DNA from: Hexactinellida sp. DTS-2022
Lineage: Eukaryota; Porifera; Hexactinellida
Assembly (NCBI GenBank): GCA_028753945.1
Contig: JAPNXP010000012.1
Coordinates: 3,100,001-3,164,000, forward strand
Reading direction: 5' to 3'
DNA: 64,000 nucleotides
Within the stretch, counting starts at the first letter, position 1; each line of letters begins with the position of its first letter. Under the pieces are notes generated by a model. The model did no database searches and was not told the DNA's origin. It saw only the letters and a program-made list of their open reading frames with translations. This document shows positions 10,818 through 22,910 of the stretch, in pieces. The translations under genes and the position numbers were made by a program.

Positions 10818-11302
10818 CTTTTACCCACTGGTGGACTATTAGACTAATGATAACTAAGGGATTGTCGTAAACAGCATCAAATACCGATTTAGAGTGTCAC
10901 TATGTTATAACTAGACTCAGATAGCTGTTGGGAGTTGAACAAGGAGTCACTCGATAGGTTTAGGACAAATTTTGAGAAAGGAATGTTGTCACATTCCTGA
11001 GACATTATTGCGTTACTTGGGATAAGCTATGGGCAAGTGACCCCTTAAACGACTGGGAATTTAATTTGGACCACGAATCTGGTCTTTAAAAGTAGACCAG
11101 AGTTGATTTTGGAAAGTTGTCGTTTGGGGTAATACCGGCGATTTAGTAGAGAGCAGCAATTTTTAAAGTCCAAGATAACATCGAAAATGCATCCGTTCGT
11201 CGTGGGGCCGCGGAAAAATTTGATTCCGGGGTCATATAGATTACGTATAAAAAATTTGGTGCTTTCGTCCAGCGTTTCCCGAAATCGATGTTAAGCGACC
11301 TG

Positions 11303-11811
11303 ACTGTTTATGGTTTGGTGGAAATAGTATAAAAAATTGTCAATCCCGGGATATGCAAAATATGATCGGATTTGTCAGCCCTGCTCGCTTCGGCTCTGCC
11401 GATTGCTATTAATTTCCACTCGATTATAGGACTGTTGTATGCCAGAATGACTCGCATGCTAGAATTACACAAACCATGGTTATTCACTATCTATGCTAGA
11501 ATGGCACTCTCTAATGACTGTTAGAACTTCACAGGTTTCTCAGTTCATTCAGACAATTACATTTACTTTTTGTTATTGCTTCTTTATCTTGAGATTTTAA
11601 AATAGCATTACAGGTACTACTTGTTTTAATGAATTCTAAGATTTCGTATTTGATTTCATTATTTTAAAACCAATATTCGCTGATAGAAAAACCAAAAAGT
11701 ATCTTTAAAATTCAGACATTAAGATAGGTATTAACACCGATTATTCGGTATTTAAATTGTTTGGTAGAATACTGTCTAATTCATTTTTCTTGTACTTGTA
11801 GATTTACTAGA
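11303..11811. other. Unassigned A+T-rich stretch
   Basis: Apart from a short CAATCCCGGGAT scrap near 11342, nothing here is recognisable. Confidence 0.4.
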
Positions 11812-12546
11812 TTAAGGCATACATACAGTAAGATTCCTTTCAATAACCATAGTTATATTGTATATTTCAATTCTATCAAAATCGTCTCTATTGAAAGTAG
11901 GGTAAGTTGAGTTCATCGTTCTAATTACTGGCTCATAATGTTCTAAGTAATTTCCCATGTACAATTCAGTTTCCTTCGATTTTTCGAGGCTTGCACTAAA
12001 CTTCTGCCAGGACACAGATTCGTGTGCTTGGCTTTTCAACGATGGATAATTATCTACATCCAACATAGCAGATGTTGCCATTATCTCTGCTTCTGTTGCA
12101 AACACAGAGGTGGTGAGCATCATAGAGCGTTTTATATATTCAAATGGTGTTTCTTTCCGCATCTTTAAAAATCCTATAAGTTTTTCTGAGCCTTCAAAAA
12201 CCATATATCGACCAAGTTCATTAGGTAACTTTTTCATAGTGTGCTTCACTTCCAGTTATCATTTAGATACACACCTAAAATAACAGTTCCCATCTCCACC
12301 TATTTTGCATGTTTTCCACGGTTTGTATTCTCCTAAGGGTTTACCTATCAGAATATGGTGCTGTTCGATTGGTTCAGAGAAGGGTAGATTGAGCTGATTC
12401 CTAATTGCATTTATCGTGTTGCCATTCTATGCTAATAGGTTGTATTCTAGCATCTTCATACTTAATAAGGCAATTTCTGTTCCAAATTTATCACATTTTG
12501 GCGGAACAAAAATGAGCTATGTAACTCATCCAATGCTAAACAAATA

Positions 12547-12744
12547 CAGTCAGGTCTGCTTATTATGAACAATATTTCGTCTGCTTAATATGAAGATTTT
12601 TTATTATGAACAAACCCTACGGTCCCAATTTAATAACTTACTTAGGGTTTGTGTTAAGTTGAGTTCGCTTATTATGTATGAAGTCTCTCTATTATAAACA
12701 CAATTTTTGGTCCATTGAATGTTTATAATAAAAGAACCTGACTG
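12547..12744. mobile_element. MITE with CAGTCAGGT ends
   Basis: The left end CAGTCAGGTCTGCTTATTAT mirrors ATAATAAAAGAACCTGACTG; TA precedes the left end. TATTATGAAC words repeat inside. 198 bp, pogo/mariner-like. Confidence 0.6.
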
Positions 12745-13850
12745 TCGTATATGTAATTCAAACGTTCTTAAAATGATGGAAAACAAAGTAAAGAATTGTT
12801 TACCAGTATTGCCAAAACTTTCAATGCATACTCTACAAGAAAAGTACTGCCCTCATTTGGAAAAGGTTCTTGCGTCCAATTCATAGGAATTTGTTTGAAT
12901 TCCTCTTTCTATGAATTATAAAATATGTATCACTAAATGGAAGATAAAAATCAGTATCATTATAAGAGTATATTTACCATTGTTCTTTCTTCGATGTCTT
13001 TACTAATAGAAAAAATCTCCTGCTTCATGACGGGGGTGTCAATTTTCTTCCAAGAATTATGAAGATTATTGTGGTAATCAGATATATGTGCAATTTTCGT
13101 AATGTGTAGATAAATGTTCCTATTTAACAAAATTGTAATTACTGAAAACATGTTATATCAAGATAATTCAGTAGACTACGTCACTTGTAAGACATATCTC
13201 AGTTTAGTAGCATAAGTTACAGTTCGCCACGCTTCTGCAAATTTAGACAAGTATAGTTAAATTAATTCGGTTAATACGAATTCAGAATAATAAGTAGATA
13301 TTTTGTAGTTCCCCTAGTGTAAGTACTAACGAAAGCTAGAGAGTTCACTCTAGAATATGATCATAACTAATGAATCATTACTCTTACTTTTGAATTGTGC
13401 GAGTTTTTCTAATATTTGCTGTCTAGTTATTCTATATACAAATTTGATCTTCTAGTGTATTTGGATTATATTTGCCTTCTTAGTACCAAGGTTGGTGGAA
13501 TTATTCGTAGACCTTCTTTTAATCTTATTGAGTGATGTTATAAGTTCAGGAATACTGCCAATATTTTCACCCCATGAAAGAAAAAGTTTTTTGAGATGGA
13601 TGGGAATACGTGTTTCTTTTTTCATTGTCTAATTTGTCAATTAAGCGTGGTTTGCCTCCAGTTGTATTCGGGTGATTAACTGTCAGAATATGGCTATCTG
13701 TGACTTTTGATGCAACAAATGGTCCTTTATAGTAGGGTTGAAGCTTTGTACCAGGCATTTTTTTGTCTTTTGCAATATTACGAGATATAAATTTATCTCC
13801 CACTCTTATCTCAAGAGGTCTAAATTAGAAAAAACTGTAATTCCTACACA

Positions 13851-14430
13851 TCTATATTATTAAAACTCGCTTATTATGTGGGGGGGTATGTGTGTGTGTG
13901 TTTTTTCTCCGGATTGTATTAATAAGCGAGGGGAATAGAAAACGCACGTATAATTAGATAGAGACTATCTTCCAAATGTTATTACAGGTAAACAAGTATG
14001 CTAAACACGAATTTCGAATTTTCAACTATCTACTTATCTTCGTGATAAGATAGATCGACAAAATTGCGAAATATTGGAAGTTATCTAAGTACAGTCAACT
14101 CTCGTTATAACGAAGTGCTTGGGACCTTTAAATTCCTTCGTTATATCCGAATATTCGTTATAAGAGAATAATAATTAATGCATTCGGTTCTCTGGGGAAA
14201 TCTCCATTTCGTTATATCCGTTATAACGGGAGTTCACTGTAGTAGGTATCGACAGTTAAAATAGTTAAATATTCTATATTCTGAATAGGAATTTGGTATT
14301 GTCTACTGGAAATAAGATAATGTTAGTTGTTGTTAAGTGGAAACACCTAATAATAGGACTTATATTAAAATTTAATATATCGAGAGTATTGGCTGAGTGA
14401 TCCATCGCGAAGCCACCGAGACCGAAAGGG
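13851..14430 (+). mobile_element. Helitron family A with degraded 3' end
   Basis: Starts TCTATATTATTAAAACTCG after A at 13850. It contains TCCGGATTGTATTAATAAGC and GGTAAACAAGTATGC as in the copy at 61554-61890. The 3' hairpin block CATCGCGAAGCCACCGAGAC is present but the final CTCG is lost. A MITE is nested at 14092-14239. Confidence 0.65.
14092..14239. mobile_element. TA-flanked MITE of the CGTTATAAC family
   Basis: The left end CAGTCAACTCTCGTTATAAC is mirrored by GTTATAACGGGAGTTCACTG, with TA on both sides. The body repeats CGTTATA words. 148 bp. Relatives lie at about 2220, 23084-26741 and 43170. Confidence 0.72.
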
Positions 14431-14462
14431 TGATGAAAAGCAAGTGTAATGAAAAGGAAATA

Positions 14463-14647
14463 CAGTCAACTCTGCTTAATTGGGATTCCGGTTAATCGTT
14501 TTCTCCGCTTAATCGGGTCAAAATTTCACAGGATTTATAGGACAGAATTACAGTTTGGCTTACAATATTTTCGGTTAATCGGTTTCTCCGCTTAATCGGG
14601 TCAAAACAACCTGGTCCCAATGTGACCCGATTAAGCGAAGTTGACTG
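14463..14647. mobile_element. TA-flanked MITE of the GCTTAATCGG family
   Basis: CAGTCAACTCTGCTTAAT and ATTAAGCGAAGTTGACTG are inverted, with TA at 14461-14462 and 14648-14649. GGTTAATCG and CCGCTTAATCGGGTC words repeat. A relative is at 53985-54133. Confidence 0.75.
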
Positions 14648-15806
14648 TATACCTGTTTTAAGACTGGTTATGTTTATTTTGTAAACGAGTGGTATATTCG
14701 CTTTTTGGTAAAACAGCCTCGGAAAGATATTCAAATCTAAAAAGATATTTTAGTGTGAAATAAACATCAGTCTTCCACCCTTTAATAGAAGATGGTAGTT
14801 CAATTTACCGATCTTCATTCGTGTTATCGAAATCATTTTCTTCTGATTCAATCGTAGTAAAGCTATTCAAAAGCATATAGTCTAACAATCCGATATGGTT
14901 TGAGTCTCTATTAAACATCAGTCTAAAAGGTGTAGTTTTGATAGATCGTTTGTGAGTGGAATTCATAATTAGGACAGCTGACTTTAAGATCTTGGACCAT
15001 TTACATTTCGACTGCACTTCCATTTTGCCAATTTTCTAAGTGAAAATATACGTATATCAGATAAACAATAATCGAATAATATATTTTAAAATAGTGAATT
15101 ATAACTGGCTAGTAGTAAACATGCTTCTTAAGAGTTTTATTCTACCAAACCATTGGCTTGTGGGTGATAAGCGGTAATAGAACGGTGTTCCACACCCAAC
15201 TTAGCGTGAAATTAATTGTAAGCTTTGCTTGAAAATTCCTTTCCTTGGTCATGTTGTATTATGCTCGGGATCCCAACCTCTAGGTAGACATTAGCAAACG
15301 CCATAATGACAGAGTCAGTTGTCCTATGATGCAGTGGACGGGCAAGAACACACTTGCTTAAATAACATACGATGACTAACACATGGATGTACTCTTCTTG
15401 TCCAGGATATAATGAGGCTAGATCAACTATAAGATCAACCCCAACATGTTTCCATAGATGATCTGGTGGTGATATAGGTGTTAGCTCTAGTTGAGGATTA
15501 GGAGGTCTTGAAGAATTGATCTGGCATGTGTGACACTTTCGAATCTTCAAAGTCCTCTTTTGGAACATGGGACAATATTTTAATCCATTTCGCTTAAGTT
15601 CTAATAGTAATTTTAAGTGATGATTATCGATTTATTCAATCTGAAAAGACAACAAAACTGGTTAATATTAGTATAATAGTAACTCAATAGATAATAACAA
15701 ACGAAGATTTGATTAATTGATTTGTAGAATTAAATTGCAGATTTTACAATTAAGTTGTTATTTAGTTGTTGTAGATTTATTAAATAGGAGAAATAGGTAC
15801 GTAGTA

Positions 15807-17040
15807 TTAATATGCTGTTGAAGAGAGTTGGGATGCAATTAGCTTTTTGGCAAAAGAGAAAAATTGTGATGCATCTCCATGCACCTGGTAAGTTGCTGTA
15901 TGATCAAGGTAGGCATCAAGAGGAGGGCACGGAAGTGACTGGAGCTCACAGTATCTGAGGGAACGGCTGCTAAGCTGCCCAATCTGGACAGCCTTAAGCG
16001 GATTACACAGTCTGGACCAGCAGACAGCCAAGGGGACCAGTTTATCCTCTATGACTCTAGACCTGAGACGCACATAATCATCTTCGGAACACAGCAGAAT
16101 CATTTGCGCTGTCACTTTCTCCTGACCAGTGAGATACTTTTGGACTTCTTAGTGCGCTCGATTATCTGCTTTGAGGTGGTGTGACCGAACATACTAGTCA
16201 AGTGCTGCTTCTTCCATCTCATGTAGAATGTATGGGCATGTCGCGAGGTCATGCTGAAAACTTGCAAAACTACCTACAGCGTGGGATTCGGAACTCGCTA
16301 TGTTTCTCCGACAGCTACCCTTTCTCGCTTTCCCAACTCATAGCATAGATGTGCTTGACCTATTTGCACCTGCTTTGGCGCATCTCCCGATGCCAGACGT
16401 CACCGAATTAGTCTTGTATTTCGAGTAAACTACATCCAGCGAACTCTTCCATGCAAATACAACCACATAGAGATACCTTTAGTTTTGTCTCGGATTATAA
16501 ACCCCGTGGAGCATTGCACCGTCGCTTTATTGCCACTGTTGGCTGCTACCCAGTGTATTATACAGCCATTTGTAAATACGATCCTATTCCTGCTCTGATC
16601 CAAATTTCATACGCCTAAATCACATATTAATGTTACGCAATTTGAGAGGATTCCAAATTTTTTCGCTCCTAAGTTCAAATTTTCCCAAAATCATGCTCCA
16701 AAATGAGCTTCTTGCGCTCCTGGATAATTCCTTGCTGCTACCACCTAAAATAGGGAAGTTCATTGCTTCCCTGAAGCGGGAACAGGGCCTTTTGGAGGTG
16801 TGGCCATAGGCGTCATAAATGCAAAGGTCAATCCTTCGGGCCGCCCGGAAATTCCGGGTAAACTTCGGGTATAGTATTAGTAGCATATGGGCAACTCTAC
16901 CGGGCACCCGGGCGGGTTACGACGCATATGGGTGTTACATGCTAGGTTTACCGCTGGTACCCAAAAAACGGAGGATTGCACAGGCTGACGAACAGGCTCT
17001 GACTTTCCTAGGAGCCAGCTATTAGGACCGCACTGGAGTA
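15807..17040. other. Unrecognised G+C-richer block
   Basis: Base composition is clearly less A+T-rich than the neighbourhood. Several mid-length frames overlap on both strands (for example 16115-15807 minus, 102 codons; 16819-17025 plus, 68 codons). None shows a motif I know. About 16700-16730 (TTGCGCTCCTGGATAATTC) recurs at 56100-56123. It could be an old mobile element or a decayed gene; I do not assign it. Confidence 0.35.
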
Positions 17041-17991
17041 GAGCTCCTCAGAGTCGTAGCACACCCTTTCATTAGAGAAGGTTTATAAGCCTAGCAACAG
17101 GTATTAATCCAAACCGAAACTAAATAATGTGCTACTCCTCTCAAGTTCTCTAACATAGAACGATCAAAAGCTGGCTACTAATTAATCCGACCTCTTTGTT
17201 AGCCTGTCCTCCGCTTGAGAAATTGAATACCAGTAACACCTTAGTACGTAAGATATTAAATTTCTTGAGCGATCAATTTTGATAGGATAATTACTTGTCT
17301 TAAGACCATGCTTGGTTTCCGATGAAGTATTAACTTATTAGTTTCTCAGAATAGATTATATTCACATTCTGACAGCCTAATTTGATTTTAGTTGATCTCC
17401 ACTTCTTCTATTTATAATGTTAAAGTTGCCACACAACAGTTTATCATTAAATTTAGCACCCAAATAAGTAAAATAAGTATAACAAATAATTCTGCTTAAC
17501 TACTTTTATCATGTACTTATTCTCAATTAACAATGCATGCTAAACGGTAACCACGTGTTAACATATTAAGTTTAACGACAAATATAGAGAAAATTTGGTT
17601 CCTTGAGACTCAAGCATGGTGGTAGGATTAGTGATTGATTCCAGGTATAACCCGACCTGTTTTAAACATCAAAATTGTGCAAAAACTGGTCAAAACCTAA
17701 AATATTTGCAATTTGTGTTTTACTTTTATAGAAAATGTCACTACTGAGTAATAATATTGTCTAATCTAATAATCAAGTACATGCAGATAACAATATAATA
17801 TGCATGATTCTAACTTGGTTTTTAATATTACCATTCTAGCGACTGACACCCCCTTATTTGCCTATAATAGAATACAATCTTAGCTTAACTCCCTAAAATA
17901 GAATACAAGTTTAGTAGTAATTTAGTTAATCCATAACCCATACGGATTCTTGATTAACTTTAAACACGTATTATTATAATACAACAGCAAT
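17041..17991. other. Unassigned A+T-rich stretch
   Basis: I see no coding sequence, repeat or structure I can support between the G+C-richer block and the MITE at 17992. Confidence 0.4.
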
Positions 17992-18260
17992 TACCGTATA
18001 TACTCTAATAGTAGCCCCTATTCGAATAATCGCTTACCTCCAATAATAGCACCCCCCCCCCAAATTAGTAAATATAAATTTACTACCGGTACCTTGAGTA
18101 AATTTCTTTATCTAATATTTGTCGCAATACGATTATCAACCGACTATACTAAATATATTGTATCGACATGTGATATTCTCGAAAAGTTACAAAAATTATT
18201 TGTCAGAAAATGGCCTAAAAAACAATAATCGCCTAGGCTATTATTCGAATAAGTACTGTA
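17992..18260. mobile_element. MITE, copy 2, inverted relative to 7007-7258
   Basis: Runs from TACCGTA to TACTGTA. Shares CTAATAGTAGCCCC, TAAATTTACTACCGGTACC, CGCAATACGATTATCAACCG and CAATAATCGCCTAGGC with the other copy in reverse. It carries a C10 run at 18051-18060. It lies 200 bp upstream of exon A. Confidence 0.65.
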
Positions 18261-18460
18261 TATTCTTCCGCACGTTGTCAAGGTTCCATTGAGGTTTCGT
18301 CTGGTTTTAACTGGTTTTATCCGGGTTTTGTACTGGACAAGAGGCAACCCTGGACTCCATGAAAACAACTAACTATACTCCATGTACAGTCCCATGTACA
18401 GTATGTTATATGAAATTTCTATATTTGTGTTATATGTACTTCTCTTTTCTAATTATTTAG

Positions 18461-20300
18461 GCTGCATCTTTTATTGAAGATATGGTACCTCCTGTACTAG
18501 TTAGTTTTGACTTAGATCTAGATGGTGTTGGTTATATACAACTTGCATTCAGTGAAACCATTAATTCTACTTCTTTGGACATTACCAAAATTTCTATCCA
18601 AAATGCTGATAATACATCATCTGTTACTCTCCAAAGCGGTACTAAGACTAGAGAAAATTCTCATATAATAACTGTTTCCTTATCTCCTGCAGATCTTAAC
18701 TATATCAAGTTTCAAACAAACCTAGCTAGTCACATTTATAACACATTTTTATATCTCTTTGTTTCAGACTTGGCTGACATGAATAGTAATATTTTATTTT
18801 TTAAATATTATGCTATAATGGTTCGTAATTTGGTTTACGATACTACTTCCCCCTCTCTTCTGTCATACGATCTCGATCTTTCCAATAACTCTTTGATATT
18901 ATCATTTTCTGAAGTTATAAATGCGACTTCTCTCGATTTATCATCATTCCTATTTATTGGGAACCAATCGAATGTAAATCAATCTCAACGATTTAAGCTA
19001 TCCGGGGGTTCTAAATCTGGCCCTTCAATATTATCTGGTCATCCTCCAATCATTGTTATCTTTCTATTTATTAACGATACAAACAACATTAAAAAATTAG
19101 ACATGTTGGCCCTAGACGATACATCTACCTACCTCAGCATTTCTCCAGATGGAGCCGTTGACTATTCTAACAATGTACTTAACTCTATTGATATTAGTTT
19201 GTCTCTCCCTGTAACAAACTTTATTCCTGATTCAGTTAATCCAATTTTATTGACTTTTACTCTCGACATGAACAACGGGATTTTGACCTTGTTTTTTAGT
19301 GAAACTGTTCAAATAAATAGCTTTCGATTATCAGATATTTCAATTAAAGCCACAAAAACTTTGATAAACGGTTCGTATCATCTTTTAGACAGTTCACTTA
19401 GCGAAAATGACAATGAACCAGTATTAAATATAATTTTAGGAAATAAAGATTTGAATTATATCAAACTTAATCCTGAATTATGTACTAAAATTACTAATTG
19501 TTTTATGTCATTCAATTCTACATTAATTCAAGATACTAATGGAAATAATATTACCCAGATTAATCTCACACAAGCTAAGAGTGTATCAATTTTATACTCT
19601 GATGTGACTAGCCCTTCACTTAAATTTGCTGAGTTAGACATGGACAATTCTATTCTCTCACTAGATTTTGATGAACCCGTGGATGCAACTTCTTTGAATT
19701 TTAGAGAAATTACTATACAATCTAGACCAGGATTCTTAAACCAAAACGTTGAATTTGAGACTTTGAGCAATTCTACAACATATAGCAAAAATGGTCTTAT
19801 AATTAATATCACAATTGGAAAATACAATTTGTATTCTATCCAGCGAAACCTTCTACTCGCAACAAATATATCAAATTGTTATATTTCGTTTTCTTCATCA
19901 TTTATACAAGATACGAATCAAAATTTTATTATTAGTGTTTCTCAACAAAATGCAACAATACTATTCATAATTCCAGATATTAGCGGACCTATTTTGCAGA
20001 ACTTTTCATTAAATGTTAATACTGGATTTTTATACCTAACTTTCGATGAGGTAATTAACGGACATTCATTATCTCCCGGTTCAATTATCCTTTCATCCAA
20101 TCTACTCTATGAATCGTCTGAAGAAATCATTTCACTTTCTCCTGAAACAATTGTCAACCGCATTATCGATCCTCGTATTAGTCTTAATATTTTGAAAGAG
20201 GATCTCAATACTCTTAAATTATCCTCCCCTTTGGTAACTAATTTGGCCAATGCTTATTTGACGCTAGAAGAAAATTGTTTGGTAGATACTGCTTACCCAG
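18461..20300 (+). CDS. Giant Ig-like repeat protein, exon A (5 repeats)
   Basis: Internal exon of a large repeat protein. A T-rich acceptor ending TTTAG precedes 18461; the donor is CAG|GTAACA after 20300. It enters in phase 0 and leaves in phase 1. Five repeats start at the Asp codons at 18479, 18839, 19229, 19601 and 19976 (120-130 residues apart). Each has D-x-x-x-P-x-L, an F-S/D-E-x-V/I motif about 24 residues on, D-L-N-x-I-K near residue 85 (weaker in repeats 2 and 4), then D-x-x-x-N. Many N-x-S/T sites and few Cys suggest a secreted or surface protein. The layout resembles SbsA/SwmB-type Ig-like repeats, by inspection only. The Met at 18482 is not taken as a start: six in-frame codons and a good acceptor precede it, and no signal peptide follows. 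Earlier exons must lie upstream, probably outside the window. Confidence 0.86.
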
Positions 20301-21750
20301 GTAACATTCTAGTCAAACTCAAACTTTAAATGTCTGACTGTTTATCCAAATTTGAATATTCATATTAGATGTTTATTAAATATATTAGTCGTATTTTTTT
20401 TGCCCAAAATTGAAATCACTGCCTTGGTTAGTTTTTGTTTATTACTATGCCGACTGTATTTTAGTATAGTTTCCCAGTATTTAAATCATTGCCCGATTCG
20501 CGGCCTTACCCTCCTCAAAATATAACTCATAATAATTAAGTTAACTGTCGCCATATTAACGTAGTTGCCCCAGTTCTGTTTGTTGTTATTTGGGAGCCAA
20601 GCAAAGGTTGTCAACTAATTAATGTTTAAACTACTCTGAAATGACTATAAATATCTTACTATAGTTTTAAATTATGAATATCATGATTTCATTCCATTAT
20701 AGCAAATATCCATGAAGTGGCGTATGTGCCTCTGCCTTGTGCCAATTGTGGCACAATTTGTAATTTGGCTGTAGTAAAAAGAATCGTAATGGTTTGAAAT
20801 TGAGCACTTAGATTAATTCGACCACGTGGAATTTTAATCTGATATCAGAATTTGTAAATTCTAATTGGCTCATAATGATCAGATATGATATATCTAATTG
20901 GTTCATTATTTAGTTAATGAGTTTCAGAGGCGGATCCAGGGGGGGCCAGGGGGCCTGGACCCCCCCTTCTAAACTGAAATTGACTGAAATTTAGGCTGAA
21001 ATTGTCAAAATAATTAAGAAACTTCTACCTCAAGTTTGAAAATGGCTCCTTATAAAGAAATTAGCGTTTAAAATTACTTCTGAGTGTATATAACTCAAAA
21101 AAATCTATGGGGTTACCCCCCAGACCCCCTTATAAATTGCTCGCTACGCTCGCATTATTTCTTGGGCCCCCCCTTTCAACATGTCTGGATCCGCCACTGA
21201 GTTTAACACCTCCATAAAAATTATAATTCAAAAAATTGCCATTTTAATATACTTTATACAAACTCCATGATTTATGCAAACCTCCATGTTGAAGCATCTA
21301 CAAATGCTGTTATGCTGCTAGAAGCTTGATTGTGTGAACATTCATTATTCTTCAAATACTTTTGGCAGGGTAGTGTAGTTCAGAAAAATTCAAAATTTAA
21401 TTTATAGTAGTCTCCTGACAATAGAGGCCAACTTGTACTTGTTTACATTTTATAAATGAGATTCATCTTCTGACTGTAATATACAGGGGTGTGAATATGT
21501 TAAGCACTGCTTGTTTTGTTTACTTGGATATATGCACCTCAACCAATTTCCTTTGGGTATCTATGATTATGAATTTATATTTACGTAGCTGATGGATTCC
21601 AGAGTATTTTCATCCCCTTTTTATTAAGACTAATAATACCCGAAACGCACGGATTTAATTTGCTTGTATGAATTGATTAAATAGAACATTATTATTGTTA
21701 TGATATATAATGATTTGTGTATTTTATAATATATTAATTGTTTTCTTTAG
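20301..21750 (+). other. Intron 1 of the repeat gene
   Basis: A 1,450-bp phase-1 intron with no coding sequence seen. Bases 20600-21400 are a diverged copy of sequence also found at about 1310-1680 (shared blocks around the AAATGACTATAAATATCTT word, the GCCACTTGTGGCA-like block and the CATCTACTAATG-like block). A GC-rich hAT-like MITE (20935-21199) sits inside that copy. Confidence 0.75.
20935..21199. mobile_element. hAT-like MITE in intron 1
   Basis: CAGAGGCGGATCCAGG and CTGGATCCGCCACTG are inverted ends; the body has GGGGGCC runs. The repeated flanking word is GAGTTT, shorter than 8 bp, so the target duplication is uncertain. Confidence 0.6.
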
Positions 21751-22910
21751 CTAACCCTAATTTGAGAATTTCGATTAGAGCTCAAAGCCTCATACTAGAC
21801 ACGACAGCTCCTCGCTTAACATCTTTCACTGTTAATTTGAATGCATCTTTGTTTGTGCTTAACTTTGATGAACCAGTGAATTCTACAACCATTTCTATCT
21901 CTTCATTTATATTTCAGAATACTTCTAGTGTTTTAGAGTTCTCTTCTTCAACTTCACTTACTAAAGCTATCATTATCTCCCCAAATGGTATTCAAATTAA
22001 ACTTCAATTGTTTCCTGAAGATCTAAATACTATCAAATTAATGGATTTTCTTTTTATCTCCCTCAATAGTAGTTTTATTTCACATACATCGACAGCTTTC
22101 TCTGATTTATCTAATAACTTTGCGGATCCTATTTTTAATAGTTCAGCTCTCAAAGCCTCTTCTTACATTTCGGATACTTTACGACCCATTTTATATTGTT
22201 ATTCTTTAGACATGAATACAGGATTGGTTATACTTACTTTCAATGAAATAGTGAACATTTCAACTATCCACTTTCCTAGCCTTGCTTTCCAGCGTCATAT
22301 AGATTCTAGTGGCGATTCGAATCTATCATATTCACTTACTAATACTTCTTATCTTAACCAGACCGTGAATGACAAATATGTGGTTTTCATCATATCCCAA
22401 CATGACTTAAATGTTATAAAAATGAGATCTATATCTTTATCGACGTCAACTTCTTTTCTTTCCATGGCTTCTTTTTTCATTGCTGATATGACTAACAACT
22501 ATGCATCGCCTCTTGTAAATGGGCTAGATACTATTACCCCATGTTCATATTTTCCTGACATAACTTCTCCATCTTTGTATTCATTCTCTTTAGACCTGAA
22601 TACTTCATATTTGCTTCTAACATTCACAGAAACAATCAATTTATATTCCTTACTCCCGAATTATTTTACAATATCCATGAGTATCATAAGAGCTGTTGAA
22701 TTCTCCTTTTCTAGCTTTATATTAATTACTGATCAGAATTATAATTATATTGCCACGATTATTTTATCCCTTGGTGATACCAATGAAATTAAACGTCTTG
22801 CTTCATTAGCTACTTCGAAAAATTCTACTTATATTTTCTACAGAAACAACTCATTCTCGGACGTGTTTTCAAATTTTGCTTTAGACAGACCACAGGCAGA
22901 TGCCATTTCT
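21751..22910 (+). CDS. Giant Ig-like repeat protein, exon B (3 repeats)
   Basis: The acceptor is a pyrimidine tract ending CTTTAG at 21750; the donor is TCT|GTAAGT after 22910. The exon enters in phase 1, matching the phase-1 end of exon A, and leaves in phase 0. Its first 47 bases finish the linker of the fifth repeat: 325 nt from exon A plus 47 nt here give 124 residues, a normal repeat length. New repeats start at Asp codons 21798, 22173 and 22557. The E of F-x-E is kept in all three (FDEPV, FNEIV, FTETI), as are D-L/T-N-x-I-K and D-x-x-x-N. This is the only exon boundary not six codons before a repeat, so intron 1 probably arose differently from the others. No stop or frameshift is present. 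Confidence 0.86.

Larger units (their letters stand above)
7704..11302. mobile_element. 3.6-kb element with ~590-bp terminal inverted repeats
   Basis: The left arm starts CAGGTCGCTTAACATCG at 7704 and is mirrored by CGATGTTAAGCGACCTG ending at 11302. The arms match closely for about 590 bp once insertions are removed (left: Helitron 8259-8859; right: MITE 10662-10817). The unique middle (about 9832-10520, with a Helitron inside) shows no transposase. It therefore looks non-autonomous. Its arm sequence (CGAGTGACCCC, TTCGACTCC, CTATCTGAGT) is shared with the palindrome at 63630-64000. Confidence 0.7.
11812..15568 (-). mobile_element. Integrase + OTU-protease fossil (Ginger-type or LTR-kin)
   Basis: Parts read on the minus strand, in order. 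An integrase core segment (15568-15212) shows CHTC from a zinc-binding region, then VGVDLIVDLASLYPG and GIPSIIQHDQGKEF. An integrase C-terminal part (15023-14805) follows, then a GPY/F-like module (13803-13567) with YYKGPFVASKV. Last is an OTU cysteine-protease part (about 12420-11812) with the GGDGNCYFRCV catalytic-Cys block near 12272-12304 and the EHYEPV catalytic-His block near 11925-11942. Integrase plus GPY/F plus OTU recalls Ginger DNA transposons, whose integrase is kin to that of Gypsy. The element is broken, with several breaks, and old enough to carry four later insertions (12547-12744, 13851-14430 with a nested MITE, 14463-14647). No terminal repeats were identified. Confidence 0.6.

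Noticed and set aside
18482-18500. ATG at 18482 as the start of the repeat gene
   Set aside because: A T-rich acceptor and six in-frame codons precede it, the same distance as in three other exons, and no signal peptide follows.
19528-19827. 99-codon minus-strand frame opposite exon A
   Set aside because: It is a shadow of the spliced coding strand; it lacks any motif and overlaps conserved repeat codons.
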